From RPQJ01 sp963731105 (lineage in GTDB: Bacteria > Pseudomonadota > Gammaproteobacteria > Steroidobacterales > Steroidobacteraceae), in NCBI GenBank assembly GCA_963731105.1, contig CAVSUM010000003.1, forward strand, positions 73,786 to 137,785: DNA of 64,000 nucleotides, written 5' to 3'. The translations under genes and the position numbers were made by a program. Shown here in pieces: positions 27,553 to 37,769 of this stretch; the stretch's first letter is position 1; each line of letters begins with the position of its first letter. The notes below the pieces were generated by a model that was not told the DNA's origin, did not search any database, and worked only from the letters and a program-made list of their open reading frames with translations.

Positions 27553-29821
27553 ATGACGACGCTTCGATGGGCGATCACACGGGTCCTGATTGCGGCTGCC
27601 AGCGCCACGGCAGTGGTATCGCTGGCACATGCGCAGGAGGCGCCGAGGACCGGCGGCCTCGAGGAGATCATCGTCACCGCGCAGAAGCGCGCCGAGAGCG
27701 CGCAGGACGTGCCGATCGCGCTGTCGGTGTTCGATTCGGACACGCTGCGCAGCGCGAACATCATGCGCATCGAGGAGATCGCGCTGCGCACGCCGAACTT
27801 CACGATGATGCGCGTCAACGTCGGCGAGCCGCAGTTCTACATCCGCGGCGTCGGCTCGAACTCCGACTCCGCGGCGGGCGACCCGACCGTCGGCGTGTTC
27901 CAGGACGAGGTGTACGTCGGTCGCGTCAGCGGCGCGGCGTTCGACGTGTTCGACATGCAGCGCGTCGAGGTGCTGCGTGGCCCGCAGGGCACGCTGTACG
28001 GGCGCAACACCTCGGGCGGCGCCATCAACTTCGTGCCGAACCGCCCGGAGCAGGACTTTTTCGCGAGCGCCAGCCTGTCCAAGGGCTCCTACGACACCCT
28101 CGACGGTCGCGTCGTGCTGAACGGCGGCCTGACCGACACGATCGCGGGCCGGCTGTCGCTGAGTCACCGCACGCACGGCGGCTACTCGAAGAACATCGAG
28201 ACCGGCGCCGAACTCGACGACGAGGACAACTGGAGCGCCCGTGCGCAGGTGATGTTCACGCCGAGCGACGCCAGCCGCCTGCTGCTGGCCTACGACTACG
28301 TCACCGACGACACCAAGGGCAACGCGCGCGTGCCCTACCCGGTGTTCGACACGGGCCAGGTGGGCGCAGGCGAACAACTTGGCGCTGGCGGCGCTGCGGC
28401 GGATCTGGCCGGCGGGCTCGAACGTTCGCCGTTCGTATTCGGTCGAGGAGTCCTTCCAGGAGCGCGAGATCAACGGCCTCACGGCGCGCTACGAGCACGA
28501 CGCGAGCTACGGTTCGTGGACGGTCCTCGGTGCCTGGCGTTCGGTCGACCTCGCCTGGTACGAGGACCTCGACGGCCTGAAGCCCTATCGGTTTCCCGCC
28601 CGTCACGCCGCCATTTCCCGCGCCCTACGGCTGGGTGCTGCAGAACCGGGACATCGCCGACGAGGAAGCCGAGCAGTACAGCCTCGAGGCACGCCTCGCC
28701 TCGCCGGCCGACTGCGAAGCTGCAGTGGGTCGCCGGCCTGTACCTGTTCGACGAAAGCGTCGACCGCACCGAGCGGTTCATCACCCAGTTCAGCCTGCTG
28801 GCGGCCGCGGGTGGCGACGTCACCTTCGGCCAGGACGTCGATTCGACGAGCTACGCCGCGTTCGGCCAGCTCACCTATCCGCTGACCGAGCAGCTGAGCG
28901 TCACCGCAGGCCTGCGTTACTCGGACGACCAGAAGGACGCGCACCAGACGGCGGTCAACAACACACCGACCGACCCGACCCCCGGCATCCCACTGTTCCC
29001 CGGCCAGCCGTACGACGTCACGGCCAGCGATTCGTGGAGCCCGCTCACCGGCAAGCTCGGCCTCGATTACCGTACCGACGGCGGCCACTTGCTTTATGGC
29101 GCACATCAGCCGCGGCCACAAGTCCGGCATCTTCCCGAGCCAGAACAACGTCGTGCAGAACGTCGGCGAGGCCACGCCGGCCGAGGAGGTGTGGAACTAC
29201 GAAGCCGGCGCCAAGTCGCAGTGGCTCGACAACACGCTGCGCGCCAATTTCGCGCTGTTCTACATGGACTACTCGGACCTGCAGCTGTTCCGGCTCGATC
29301 CGCAGCTGCGCCTGCTGACGTTCACCGAGGACACGACGAACTATGGCGCGGAATTCGAGTTTCTCGCCGCGCCGGACGAGGGCGTCGAGGTCGGCTTCAA
29401 CCTCGCGTGGCTGAAGGCCGAGGTGAACGGTGGCGTGAACGACGGCGCCGAACTGCCGCGGGCCCCGGAGTACTCGGCGGGCGTCTTCGCGCAGTTCAGC
29501 TGGCCGATGTGGGGCGGCAACACCTCGGTCCGCACGGACCTCAAGTGGACCGACGATTACCGCACCGAGCTTGCCTACAACACCGGCGCGCCGGCGGCCG
29601 ATGCGGCCAACGCGCGCATCACGGAGGTGAACAGCTTCACGCTGCTCGACATGCGCGCCGCCTGGGCGCCGGGCAAGGGCAACCTCGAGCTGTCGCTGTG
29701 GGGCAAGAACCTGCTCGACGAGACCTACCCGACGCACATCATCCCGTTCCTCGGCAACGGTTTCTCGATCTTCGGCCCGCCGCGGACCTACGGCGTCGGG
29801 ATCAGCTGGAAGTCGCGCTGA
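27553..29821 (+). CDS. TonB-dependent receptor of the catabolic cluster
   Basis: About 756 residues. A signal peptide ends in SLAHAQ, the TonB box region is LEEIIVTAQKR, and the plug has VEVLRGPQGTLYGRNTSGG. The barrel ends GPPRTYGVGISWKSR. The EEIIVTAQKR type is common among receptors for plant- or lipid-derived compounds in sphingomonads and Steroidobacter-like bacteria; it probably imports the substrate of the neighbouring pathway. Frame changes occur near 28368, 28605, 28710 and 29090, all with clear continuation. A GGGGGA stretch precedes ATG 27553. The CrbS-like kinase begins 13 bases after its stop. Confidence 0.8.
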
Positions 29822-29834
29822 CGACTAGCCGACC

Positions 29835-32800
29835 GTGGTCTCCGGCCTGTTCCTGTCGGGGCTCGCGGTCGGCTACCTGGCGCTGCTGTTCGGCATCGCC
29901 TTCTATGGCGAGCGTCGCTCGATCTACCCGTCGCGCGAGCGGCTGCGGCCGTACATCTATTCGCTCGCGCTCGGCGTCTACTGCACGACGTGGACCTTCT
30001 TCGGCGCCGTCGGCACCGCCGTGCGCGACGGGTGGAGCTACCTGCCGATCTACCTGGGCCCGGCGCTGGTGTTCCTGGCAGCGACGCCCTTCCTCGGGCG
30101 GCTGGTGGCCATCGCGCGGGCGCACAACATCACCTCGATCGGCGACTTCATCTCCTCGCGATTCGGCAAGAGCCCGGCCCTCGCGGCACTGGTCACGGTC
30201 ATCGCTCTGACGGCGGCGGTGCCGTACCTGTCGCTGCAGTACAAGGCGGTGGGCACCAGCATCGACGTGCTGACCGGTAGCGTCGACCGGCACGAGGCGT
30301 GGTTCACCGATCCGGCACTGGCCGTCGCCCTGCTGATGGCGTTGTTCGCTGCGCTGTTCGGCACCCGCCAGCTCGATGCGACCGAGCACCACGAGGGCGT
30401 GATGCTCGCGATCGCGTTCGAGTCGCTGGTCAAGCTGCTGTCGTTCGTCGCCGTCGGCGTGTTCGCGCTGCTGCACCTCGACGGCGCACCGCCGCTCTCG
30501 GCCACACGCCTCGGCGACCTGCGCGACGTCGCCTCGCCTTCGTTCGCGGCCTCGACGCTGCTCGCCGCCGTCGCGATCTTCTGCCTGCCGCGCCAGTTCC
30601 TGGTCGGCGTGGTGGAGTGCGCCGACCCGAGGGATCTGCGCACCGCGCGCTGGGTGTTCCCCGCCTACCTCGCGGTCTTCACGGTGTTCGTCGTCCCGGT
30701 GGTGCTGGCAGGCCTCGGCCTCGGTCTCGGCGAACGGCACCAGGCCGACTCGTTCGTGCTGTCGCTGCCGATGGAGCACGGCGCGACCTCGCTCGCCATC
30801 CTGGTGTTCCTCGGCGGGCTGTCGGCCGCCACCGCCATGGTCATCATGGCGAGCATCGCGCTCGCCACCATGATCACCAACGACCTGGTGATGCCGGCGC
30901 TGTGGCGCGGACGGTGGCTCGGCATCGGTCCGCCGGCCGACGTCGGCCGCCTGGTGCTGCGCACACGGCGCGTGGTGATCCTGCTGCTCGCTCTGCTGGC
31001 CTTCGCCTACCATCGCGGCACCAACGCGCCGGCGAGCCTCGCTTCGATCGGCCTGCTGGCGTTCGCCGCGGTGGCGAATTTCGCGCCGGCCATCCTCGCC
31101 GGCCTGTACTGGCGCGGCGCGACGCGCGAGGGCGTCTTCGCGGGACTTGTCGGTCGGCTACCTGGTGTGGATCTACGCGTTGCTGCTGCCGACCTTCGGC
31201 GCCGGCGCCGTCACCGGCCTGCCGCTGCTCGGCGGCGCGGCCCTCGCCGTGGCAATGAACACGCTGACGCTGGTCGGCGTGTCGCGACTTCGCGGGCGTG
31301 TCGCTTCGTGACCGCATGACCGCCACGATGTTCCTGCGCGGCGCCCAGCCGACGACGGGTCCGGCCGACGCGGGCGGCGCGCGCGTCGGCGATCTGCTGG
31401 CGGTCACCGAACGCATCATTGGCGCGGATGCCGCAGCGCGCGCGCTGCAGGACTACTGCGCGCAGGCCGGACAGGCCGACGCCGCGTCCCACGGAGCCAG
31501 CCGACCGCGGCCTGTTGCAGACCATGGAACGCGTGCTCGCGGGCGCGATCGGCGCCTCGTCGGCGCGGTTCATGTTCACGCATGCGCTGCAGGGACGCGG
31601 CGTCGCCGCCGAGGAAGTCGCCGAGCTGCTCGACGAGGCCTCGCAGGAACTGCGCTTCAGCCGCCAGCTGCTGCAGGCCACCATGGAAAACGTGTCGCAG
31701 GGCATCGCCGTGGCCGACGCCGAGGCCCGCATCGTGGCCTGGAACCGGCGCTACCTCGAGATGTTCGACTATCCCGAGGGCATGGTCTACGTCGGGCGAC
31801 CGGTGGCCGACCTGATCCGCTTCAATGCCAGCCGCGGCGAGTTCGGCAGCACCGACGCGGAGGCGCAGGTCGAAAAGCGTCTCGCGCACATGCGCGCCGG
31901 CTCGGCCTACGTCATCCAGCGGGCGCGACGCAGCGGTCGCGTCTACGAGATCCGCGGGCAGCCGATGCCGGATGGCGGCTACGTAACCACGTTCACCGAC
32001 ATCACGGACTACAAGGAGACCGAGCGCGCACTGCTCGACGCCAAGCAGACGCTCGAGCAGCGCGTCGAGGAGCGCACGCGTGAACTGCAGGGCGCGCTCG
32101 AGGCACAGCGTGACGCGAAGCGGCTCGCCGAGCTGGCCAACACCACCAAGACGCGGTTCGTCGCCGCGGCGAGCCACGACCTGCTGCAGCCGCTCAACGC
32201 GGCACGGCTGTTCGCCTCGGCGCTCGAGGAACGCTCGACCGATCCCGCCGTGCTCGAGATCGCCGGCCGCATCGACAGCTCGATGCGGGCCGCCGAGGAG
32301 GTGCTCGACGACATGCTCGACATCGCGCGCCTCGAGAGCGGCACGCTGCGCACCGAGATCCTCGACTTCGACCTGGCGGAGACGTTCGCCGACCTCGAGC
32401 GGCAGTACGCGCCGCTCGCGGCGCGCCGCGGCCTGCGGCTACGCTTCACGCGACCGGTCTACCGCGTGCGCAGCGACCGGGTGCTGCTGCGTCGCGTGCT
32501 GCAGAACCTGGTGTCGAACGCACTGCGCTACACCCGCGCGGGCGGCGTGCTGGTCGGCTGCCGGCGCCGCGGCGACTCGGTCGAGCTGTGCGTATGGGAC
32601 ACCGGCCCCGGCATCCCCGAATCGCAGCAGCGCGCGATCTTCGACGAGTTCCGCCGCCTCGACCGGCCCTCGCCCTGGGGCGAGCAGGGCCTCGGGCCTC
32701 GGACTTGTCGATCTGCGATCGCATCGCGCGGCTGCTCGGCATGCAACTCGGCCTGAGCTCGCGGCCCGGCCACGGCTCGATGTTCCGCGTGCGCGTGCCG

Positions 32801-33265
32801 CTCGGCAGCGCGGCAGGCCCCGAAGTGGTCGCGCCGGTCGAGGCGCCACCGGCCACCGCACCATCGTCGCTGGTCGGCCTGGCCGTGCTGTGCGTCGACA
32901 ACGAGCCGGAGATCCTGGCCGGCATGAGCGCGCTGATGACGCGCTGGGGCGTGCGGATCGTGACGGCCGGGGATTTCGAGGACGCGCGCCGCGTCGCCGC
33001 TCGCGAGCACCCGGCCGTGGTGTTGGCGGACTTCCGCCTCTCCGACACGGGGCCCGACGGCCTCGACCTGCTCACCGAACTGTGCCGCGCCGGCCACGAC
33101 GCGCCGCCGGGTGCGCTGGTCACTGCCGATCACTCCGCGACGCTGGCCGAGCGCGCCCGCACCCTCGGCTTCCCTTTGCTGCGCAAGCCGGTGAAGCCGG
33201 CTGCACTGCGCGCGCTGCTCGGTGCGCTGGCGGCACAGCGCAACGGCAACGGCGGCACGCGCTGA
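29835..33265 (+). CDS. SSS-transporter/PAS hybrid histidine kinase, CrbS/MxtR-like
   Basis: About 1,140 residues. A sodium/solute-symporter domain of some 13 helices (about 1-480) is followed by a PAS domain (ENVSQGIAVADAEARIVAWNRRYLEMF), a coiled coil, a HisKA box (AASHDLLQPLNAARLF), HATPase N and G1 motifs (NLVSNALRYT, DTGPGIPES) and a receiver with VLADFRLSDTGPDG. This is the CrbS layout, which senses carboxylates and controls acetate or propionate activation. Frame changes lie near 31150, 31285, 31485 and 32680-32705 (two insertions there). It converges with its likely partner response regulator, three bases away. The start at GTG 29835 lacks a strong ribosome site. Confidence 0.8.
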
Positions 33266-33268
33266 GGT

Positions 33269-33946
33269 TCAGTCCGGTTCGTCGGGCGGCGGCCGGACAC
33301 TCGAGCGGTCGACGGCCAGCCGTCCCGCCGCGAGCACGGCCTGGGTGCGGGTCGCCACGCCGAGCTTGCGCAGGATCGCCGTGACGTGCGCCTTGACCGT
33401 CGCCTCGGACACGTCGAGCTCGTAGGCGATCTGCTTGTTGAGCATCCCCGAGCACAGCATGCCGAGCACGCGAAATTGCTGCGGCGTCAGTTCCGCCACG
33501 CGGCGCGCGACGCGCAGGTCCTCGTCGCCGTCCGGCGTCGCCCGCGGCGGATGGAAACCCGGCGGCGTGTAGATCTCGCCGGCCAGCACCGACTCGACGG
33601 CCTGGCCGATCTGGCCCGCCTCGGTCGACTTCGGGATGAAACCCTGTGCACCGTAGCGCAGCGCGCCGGCAATGGTCTGCGCGTCGTCGTCCGCGGACAC
33701 CACCACGACCGGCAGGCCGGGCCGGCTGCCGCGCACGTGCGCCAGCGCGTTGAAGCCCTGCGCGCCCGGCATGTTCAGGTCGAGCAGCAGCAGGTCGGCG
33801 TCCGGCTGTGCGTCCAGCGCCGTGAGCAGGGACGCCACCGAATCCGCCTCGATGAAGCTGGTGCTGGAGTCGAGCCGGGCCACCGCCGCCTTCAGCGCCT
33901 CTCGGAACAGCGGATGGTCGTCCGCGACGATGATCTGCCGGAGCAT
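33269..33946 (-). CDS. LuxR-type response regulator, CrbR/ErdR-like
   Basis: 225 residues. The receiver domain has the acidic DD pair at 9-10, phospho-accepting Asp56 (LLLLDLNMP) and the conserved lysine in GFIPKSTEAG. The C-terminal LuxR-type helix-turn-helix runs from LTPQQFRVLGML to VKAHVTAILRKLGV. CrbR/ErdR proteins are paired with CrbS/MxtR kinases and activate acs-type genes. The kinase gene converges on it and prpE lies 8 kb away, so the pair may regulate prpE and the nearby porin. The frame is intact. Confidence 0.85.
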   Translation of the reverse strand: MLRQIIVADDHPLFREALKAAVARLDSSTSFIEADSVASLLTALDAQPDADLLLLDLNMPGAQGFNALAHVRGSRPGLPVVVVSADDDAQTIAGALRYGAQGFIPKSTEAGQIGQAVESVLAGEIYTPPGFHPPRATPDGDEDLRVARRVAELTPQQFRVLGMLCSGMLNKQIAYELDVSEATVKAHVTAILRKLGVATRTQAVLAAGRLAVDRSSVRPPPDEPD

Positions 33947-34071
33947 GGTGGACTGAATATAACCGCGCGCCTCGCGCTTGGCAGCGCCGTGCGCCTTCGA
34001 CCAATGGCGAATACCCCACCGAGCGCCGCGCGGCGCAGCATCGGCGCATTCTCGTCACGGGGGACCTGCAG

Positions 34072-35468
34072 ATGCGTACACGACACCACCGACCCTCAGC
34101 CCTGCGCGGCATGATCGCGGCCACGCTGGCGGCCACCGTCCTCGGAATGCCGGCTGCCGCACTGGCGCAGACCGCCAAGGAAGTAGAGCTCGAGAAGCGC
34201 GTCGCCGAACTCGAGAAGATGGTGCAGCAGCTGGTGGCGGACAAGACCGCCAAGCCGCAGCAGCCGCGCCGGCTGCTGGCGCACCTCCCGCGACCACCGC
34301 GGCCGCTGCCCCGGCCAAGCCAGCCGCGGCACCGATCCAGGGCGTGTCGATCACGCCGAACGCCGCACCGAACACGACGTTCCTGCTGACCGGCTTCGTC
34401 AAGGCCGATGCGCTCTTCACCAACACCAGCGACGGCGAGCTGGCGGACAACTCAGTCGGACGAGACTTCTACGTCCCCAGCACCATCCCGATCGGCTCGC
34501 CGGTCGCGGACGAGGGCACGGACCTGAACGCCCACGTCAAGCAGTCGCGCGTCAACTTCGGCACGGACACGATCCTGGCCGGCGGCGACAAGCTGTCGAC
34601 ACGGTTCGAGATCGACTTCTTCGGCTCGGTCACCGGCGACCAGCGCATCAGCAACACCTACGCGCCCGTGCTGCGCCATGCTTACGTCACCTGGCACGAG
34701 TGGCTGGTCGGCCAGACCTGGTCGAACTTCATGGATGTCGCCACGCTGCCCGAGGCGGTGGACTTCATCGGCACCACGGACGGCACGACCTTCGTGCGCC
34801 AGCCGCAGGTGCGCTACACGAAGGGCGGCTTCTCGATGTCCGCCGAGAATCGCGAGACCACGATCCTGCCCTACACCGTTGCCGGCGTGGCGGGCAGCCG
34901 CATCGTCTCGGACGACGGCATGTTCCCCGATCTCACGGCCCGCTATGCGTGGAAGGGCCCGTGGGGCCACTTTGCGGTCGCCGGCCTGCTGCGCGAGCTG
35001 ACCCACGAGAACAACACGATCACGAGCACGATCGACGACTCCACGTGGACGGGCGCCCTCAGCCTGTCCGGCAAGTTCAACTTCGGCAAGGACGACCTGC
35101 GCTGGATGGCGTTGTACGGCAACCTCGGCCGCTACGTCGCCCTGAACTTCGCGACCGATGCCGTGCTCGATGCCAGCGGCAACCTCGACGCGGTCGACGG
35201 CTACGCCGGCTTCATCGCCTACCGGCACATGTGGACCGACAAGCTGCGCAGCACGGTCACCTACGCGCTCGAGAGCTACGACTACGACTCGATCCTCGGC
35301 AACTCGACGGCGAACCAGTCGAGCGACAGCTGGACGGTGAACATCTTCTACTCACCGCTCCCGAAGCTGGACGTCGGTGCCGAGTACCGCCATGCCAGCG
35401 CGGAACGCGAGAACGGCGACGACGGCAAGCTCGACCGCGTGCAGCTGACCACCAAGTACTCGTTCTGA
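34072..35468 (+). CDS. DcaP-like outer-membrane porin
   Basis: About 465 residues. A signal peptide (GMPAAALAQ), a short coiled coil (EVELEKRVAELEKMVQQLV), an Ala/Pro-rich linker and a beta barrel ending in KYSF are present, the layout of DcaP-type trimeric porins for dicarboxylates and related anions. A frame change near 34262 falls in the Ala/Pro linker. ATG 34072 is preceded by GGGGGA. The location between a carboxylate-sensing two-component pair and the acyl-CoA synthetase/Pat block suggests entry of organic acids, which is inference. Confidence 0.75.
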
Positions 35469-35473
35469 TCGGT

Positions 35474-35501
35474 CGCGCTAGCTGGGATCCCAGCTAGCGC
35501 G
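35474..35501. terminator. 28-bp perfect palindrome between convergent genes
   Basis: A self-complementary 28-base sequence centred at 35487/35488 around GGGATCCC. It lies just after the porin stop and contains the TAG stop (35478-35480) of the minus-strand lipoprotein. There is no T run. A bidirectional terminator is likely. Confidence 0.6.
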
Positions 35502-35945
35502 CACCACCCGCCACGCGTCGTCCTCGAACTGCAGTTCGAGGACGACGTCGTGGACGTCGGCCGCCAGGTCGAATCCCGCGGTCTCGGCCGAACCCGTGCC
35601 GAGCGTTCCCACGGTGAGCTTCACCCGCGCCAGGTCGCGGTAGGGAAATTCGACGCTGTCGATGCGCGTCAGCAGGTGCACCGACGGGTGCGTGACGAGG
35701 TAGCCGCGCAGGTACTGCTTCAGCTCCTCGCGGCCGCCGCCCTGTGCGTCGCGAAACGCCGGTGCCACGTGCTCGAGGATGCCCGACAGGTCGCGCGCCT
35801 CGGCCGCCGTTTCACCGGCTGCGATGACGGCCCGCACCCGTGCGTCCGGGGTCTGCTGGTCGCCACAGCCGGCGACTGCCAGCGCCGCGCCCATGGCCAG
35901 CGCGACCGTCGCGCGGCGGAAAAACCCGCATGCTTGTGGCAGCAT
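35478..35945 (-). CDS. Lipoprotein with NTF2-like fold
   Basis: 155 residues. The signal sequence ends in a lipobox (LAVAGCGD). The mature part alternates helix and strand (RAVIAAGETAAEARDLSGILEHVAPAF, then four strands to DDAWRVVRASW), as in nuclear-transport-factor-2-like domains that bind small molecules. No catalytic motif is visible. The C-terminal residues are encoded in the palindrome. It is divergent from the dehydrogenase gene, with 41 bases between starts. Confidence 0.65.
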   Translation of the reverse strand: MLPQACGFFRRATVALAMGAALAVAGCGDQQTPDARVRAVIAAGETAAEARDLSGILEHVAPAFRDAQGGGREELKQYLRGYLVTHPSVHLLTRIDSVEFPYRDLARVKLTVGTLGTGSAETAGFDLAADVHDVVLELQFEDDAWRVVRASWDPS

Positions 35946-35986
35946 CGCCCTACTCCGCTTCGTGCATCACCAGGGAGCATTGTCCC

Positions 35987-36935
35987 ATGCGGGCATTCCG
36001 TTACCACGCCGCCGCCCCTGCCACGATGCCGCGCGTCGAGGAGGTCGCCGTACCCGAACCGGCGCCGGGTGAGCTGCTGGTGCGCGTGCGCAAGGCGAGC
36101 CTCAACCCGGTCGACTGGAAAATCGCGACCGGCAGCTTCCGCCTCCTGGTCAGGGGCGGCCTGCCACGAACCATGGGCAGCGATTTCAGCGGCGAGGTCG
36201 CGGCGGTCGGCGCCGGGGTCAGCGGCTGGGCCCCGGGCGACCCCGTGCTGGGGTTCATCGACCCGTTCGCGCGGCCGCTGGGGACGTTCGCGGAATTCGT
36301 GCCGGTGCCGGTCGAGTTCGTCACGCGCCGTCCGCCATCGATGGACGACGCGCTGGGTGCCGCGTTGCCCTGCGTCGGCGTCACCGCCGTCACGCTGTGC
36401 GACCTCGCACGCGTCGGCCAGCGGCTCGAGCGTGCTCGTCAACGGCGCCTCCGGCGGGGTCGGTCACCTCGCCGTGCAGGTCGCGAAATCGCGGGGCGCG
36501 CTGGTCGCCGCAACGGCCAGTGCAGCTCGCCGCGAGTTCGTCACTGCGCTGGGGGCGGACACGTTCATCGACTACCGCGCGGAGCCGCTGGAGCGCTGGC
36601 CGATGGCTTTCGACGCGGTGCTCGACTGCGTGCCAAACCTGCCACGCCGCAGCCATCGTCGCTTGCTCCGGCGCGGCGGCCACTACGCGAGCACGCTACC
36701 GACGGCCTGGACTTACACGGTTGATCCTTTGCTGAACCACACCGGGCGCGTGGTGCGCCATGCGGTGATGCTGCGGCCGAGCGCTGCAGCGATGGCGGAG
36801 CTGTTCGAAATGCATGCCGCAGGTCGTCTGCGTTGCGAGGTCGCCGGCGAATTCGGGCTCGAGGATGCGGCGCGTGCCATCGAGCTTTCCCGTGCCGGCC
36901 ACGTGGCCGGCAAGCTGATCATCCGCGTTGCGTGA
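35987..36935 (+). CDS. MDR-family NAD(P)H quinone oxidoreductase/alcohol dehydrogenase
   Basis: About 316 residues. The N-terminal GroES-like domain has RKASLNPVDWKIATG and TMGSDFSGEVAAVG. The Rossmann domain has VLVNGASGGVGHLAVQVAK. Zinc ligands of classical alcohol dehydrogenases are missing, so a quinone oxidoreductase or enoyl reductase using NADPH is more likely. A frame change at about 36405-36425 lies just before the nucleotide-binding motif. GGGAG upstream supports ATG 35987. Confidence 0.75.
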
Positions 36936-36976
36936 CGATCAGCCTGCCGGGCCGCGGGAAGGTCAGCTGCCGCATC

Positions 36977-37099
36977 TCAGGCAAAGGTCTGGATGTTGGC
37001 AACCGCGTAGGTCAGCGAACCCATCACGATCATCACCGAGACCACGAGGCCGGCCAGGATGCGGGTGGTGAAGCTGTCGGCGTTGCTGCAGGTAAACAT
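36977..37099 (-). CDS. 40-residue single-span membrane microprotein
   Basis: The sequence starts MFTCSNADSFTTR, then has one hydrophobic stretch of about 21 residues (14-34) and ends ANIQTFA. A GGAGG site (on the minus strand, just upstream of the ATG at 37099) gives it a good ribosome-binding signal. The region upstream, 37140-37200, is strikingly AT-rich for this genome and could hold its promoter. I know no family for it. It may be a small regulator or an accessory subunit of a membrane complex. The coding signal is short, so it could be chance. Confidence 0.55.
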   Translation of the reverse strand: MFTCSNADSFTTRILAGLVVSVMIVMGSLTYAVANIQTFA

Positions 37100-37242
37100 G
37101 GTTGGATCCTCCGTTGCGTGCGGGGGCCAAGTTACGCCGCGGCATTACTCAGAAAAAGAGCAATAATCGAATAAGTCTATTCACGAATTCCGAACAATAC
37201 ATTCGCCGGACCGGATCGGGGCGCCAGGGCCCGGCCCAGGCT

Positions 37243-37694
37243 TCAAGGGCATTTGCGGTACGGGGAGCCATTCACCAGCGCCTGGTGGCGCGCGCTCAGC
37301 TTCGGGCCGCCGGCCCAGCCTTCATCGTGCGGCTCCACCGTCAGCACGCCGTTCTTCTCGTCAGCGTTGAACGCCATGATCACGGGCCAGCCGTTCGCAC
37401 TGCTGAACGGGAAGAACCACGCGGTATTGCCCCGGTACTCCGGTCCGCCGAAGCTGGCCGCGTACTCCAGCTTTCTTCGACTTGTCAGTGACGCCCTTCA
37501 GTTCCAGCGCAATGCCGGTCGCATCGACCACGACGCGTGGCTCACGCGCACAGTCGCCGCCCGGCGCATAGCGCCCGAACAGCGCCTCGAAGCCCTTCAT
37601 GTCGCTGATCTCGACCGCGGTCGGCCGAATTCGCTGCGAGCCCCGCCGCCGCAGCGACGAGCACCGCTGCCAGATGCAGGCGCAGGTTGGCCAT
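37243..37694 (-). CDS. Hypothetical secreted protein
   Basis: About 150 residues in three frames. A signal peptide (HLAAVLVAAAAGLAANSA) is followed by EISDMKGFEALFGRYAPGGDC, RVVVDATGIALELKG, a Tyr/Trp-rich middle (YRGNTAWFFPFSSANGWPV) and a C-terminal SPYRKCP. The two cysteines could form a disulfide. Frame changes lie near 37625 and 37480. A GGGGGGA site precedes ATG 37694. I do not recognise the family; the fold is probably a small beta-rich periplasmic domain. Confidence 0.6.
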
Positions 37695-37769
37695 GACAGT
37701 TCCCCCCTGTGTGTGGCTCGAACGCATTCAGAACCCGCCGCGGGATCCTGTCAATCGCCCCGCGGCGCC

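Noticed and set aside
33946..34072. A copy of the 13-bp prpE repeat before the porin or regulator
   Set aside because: I found no match in this gap, so shared control of the porin by the same site is not supported.
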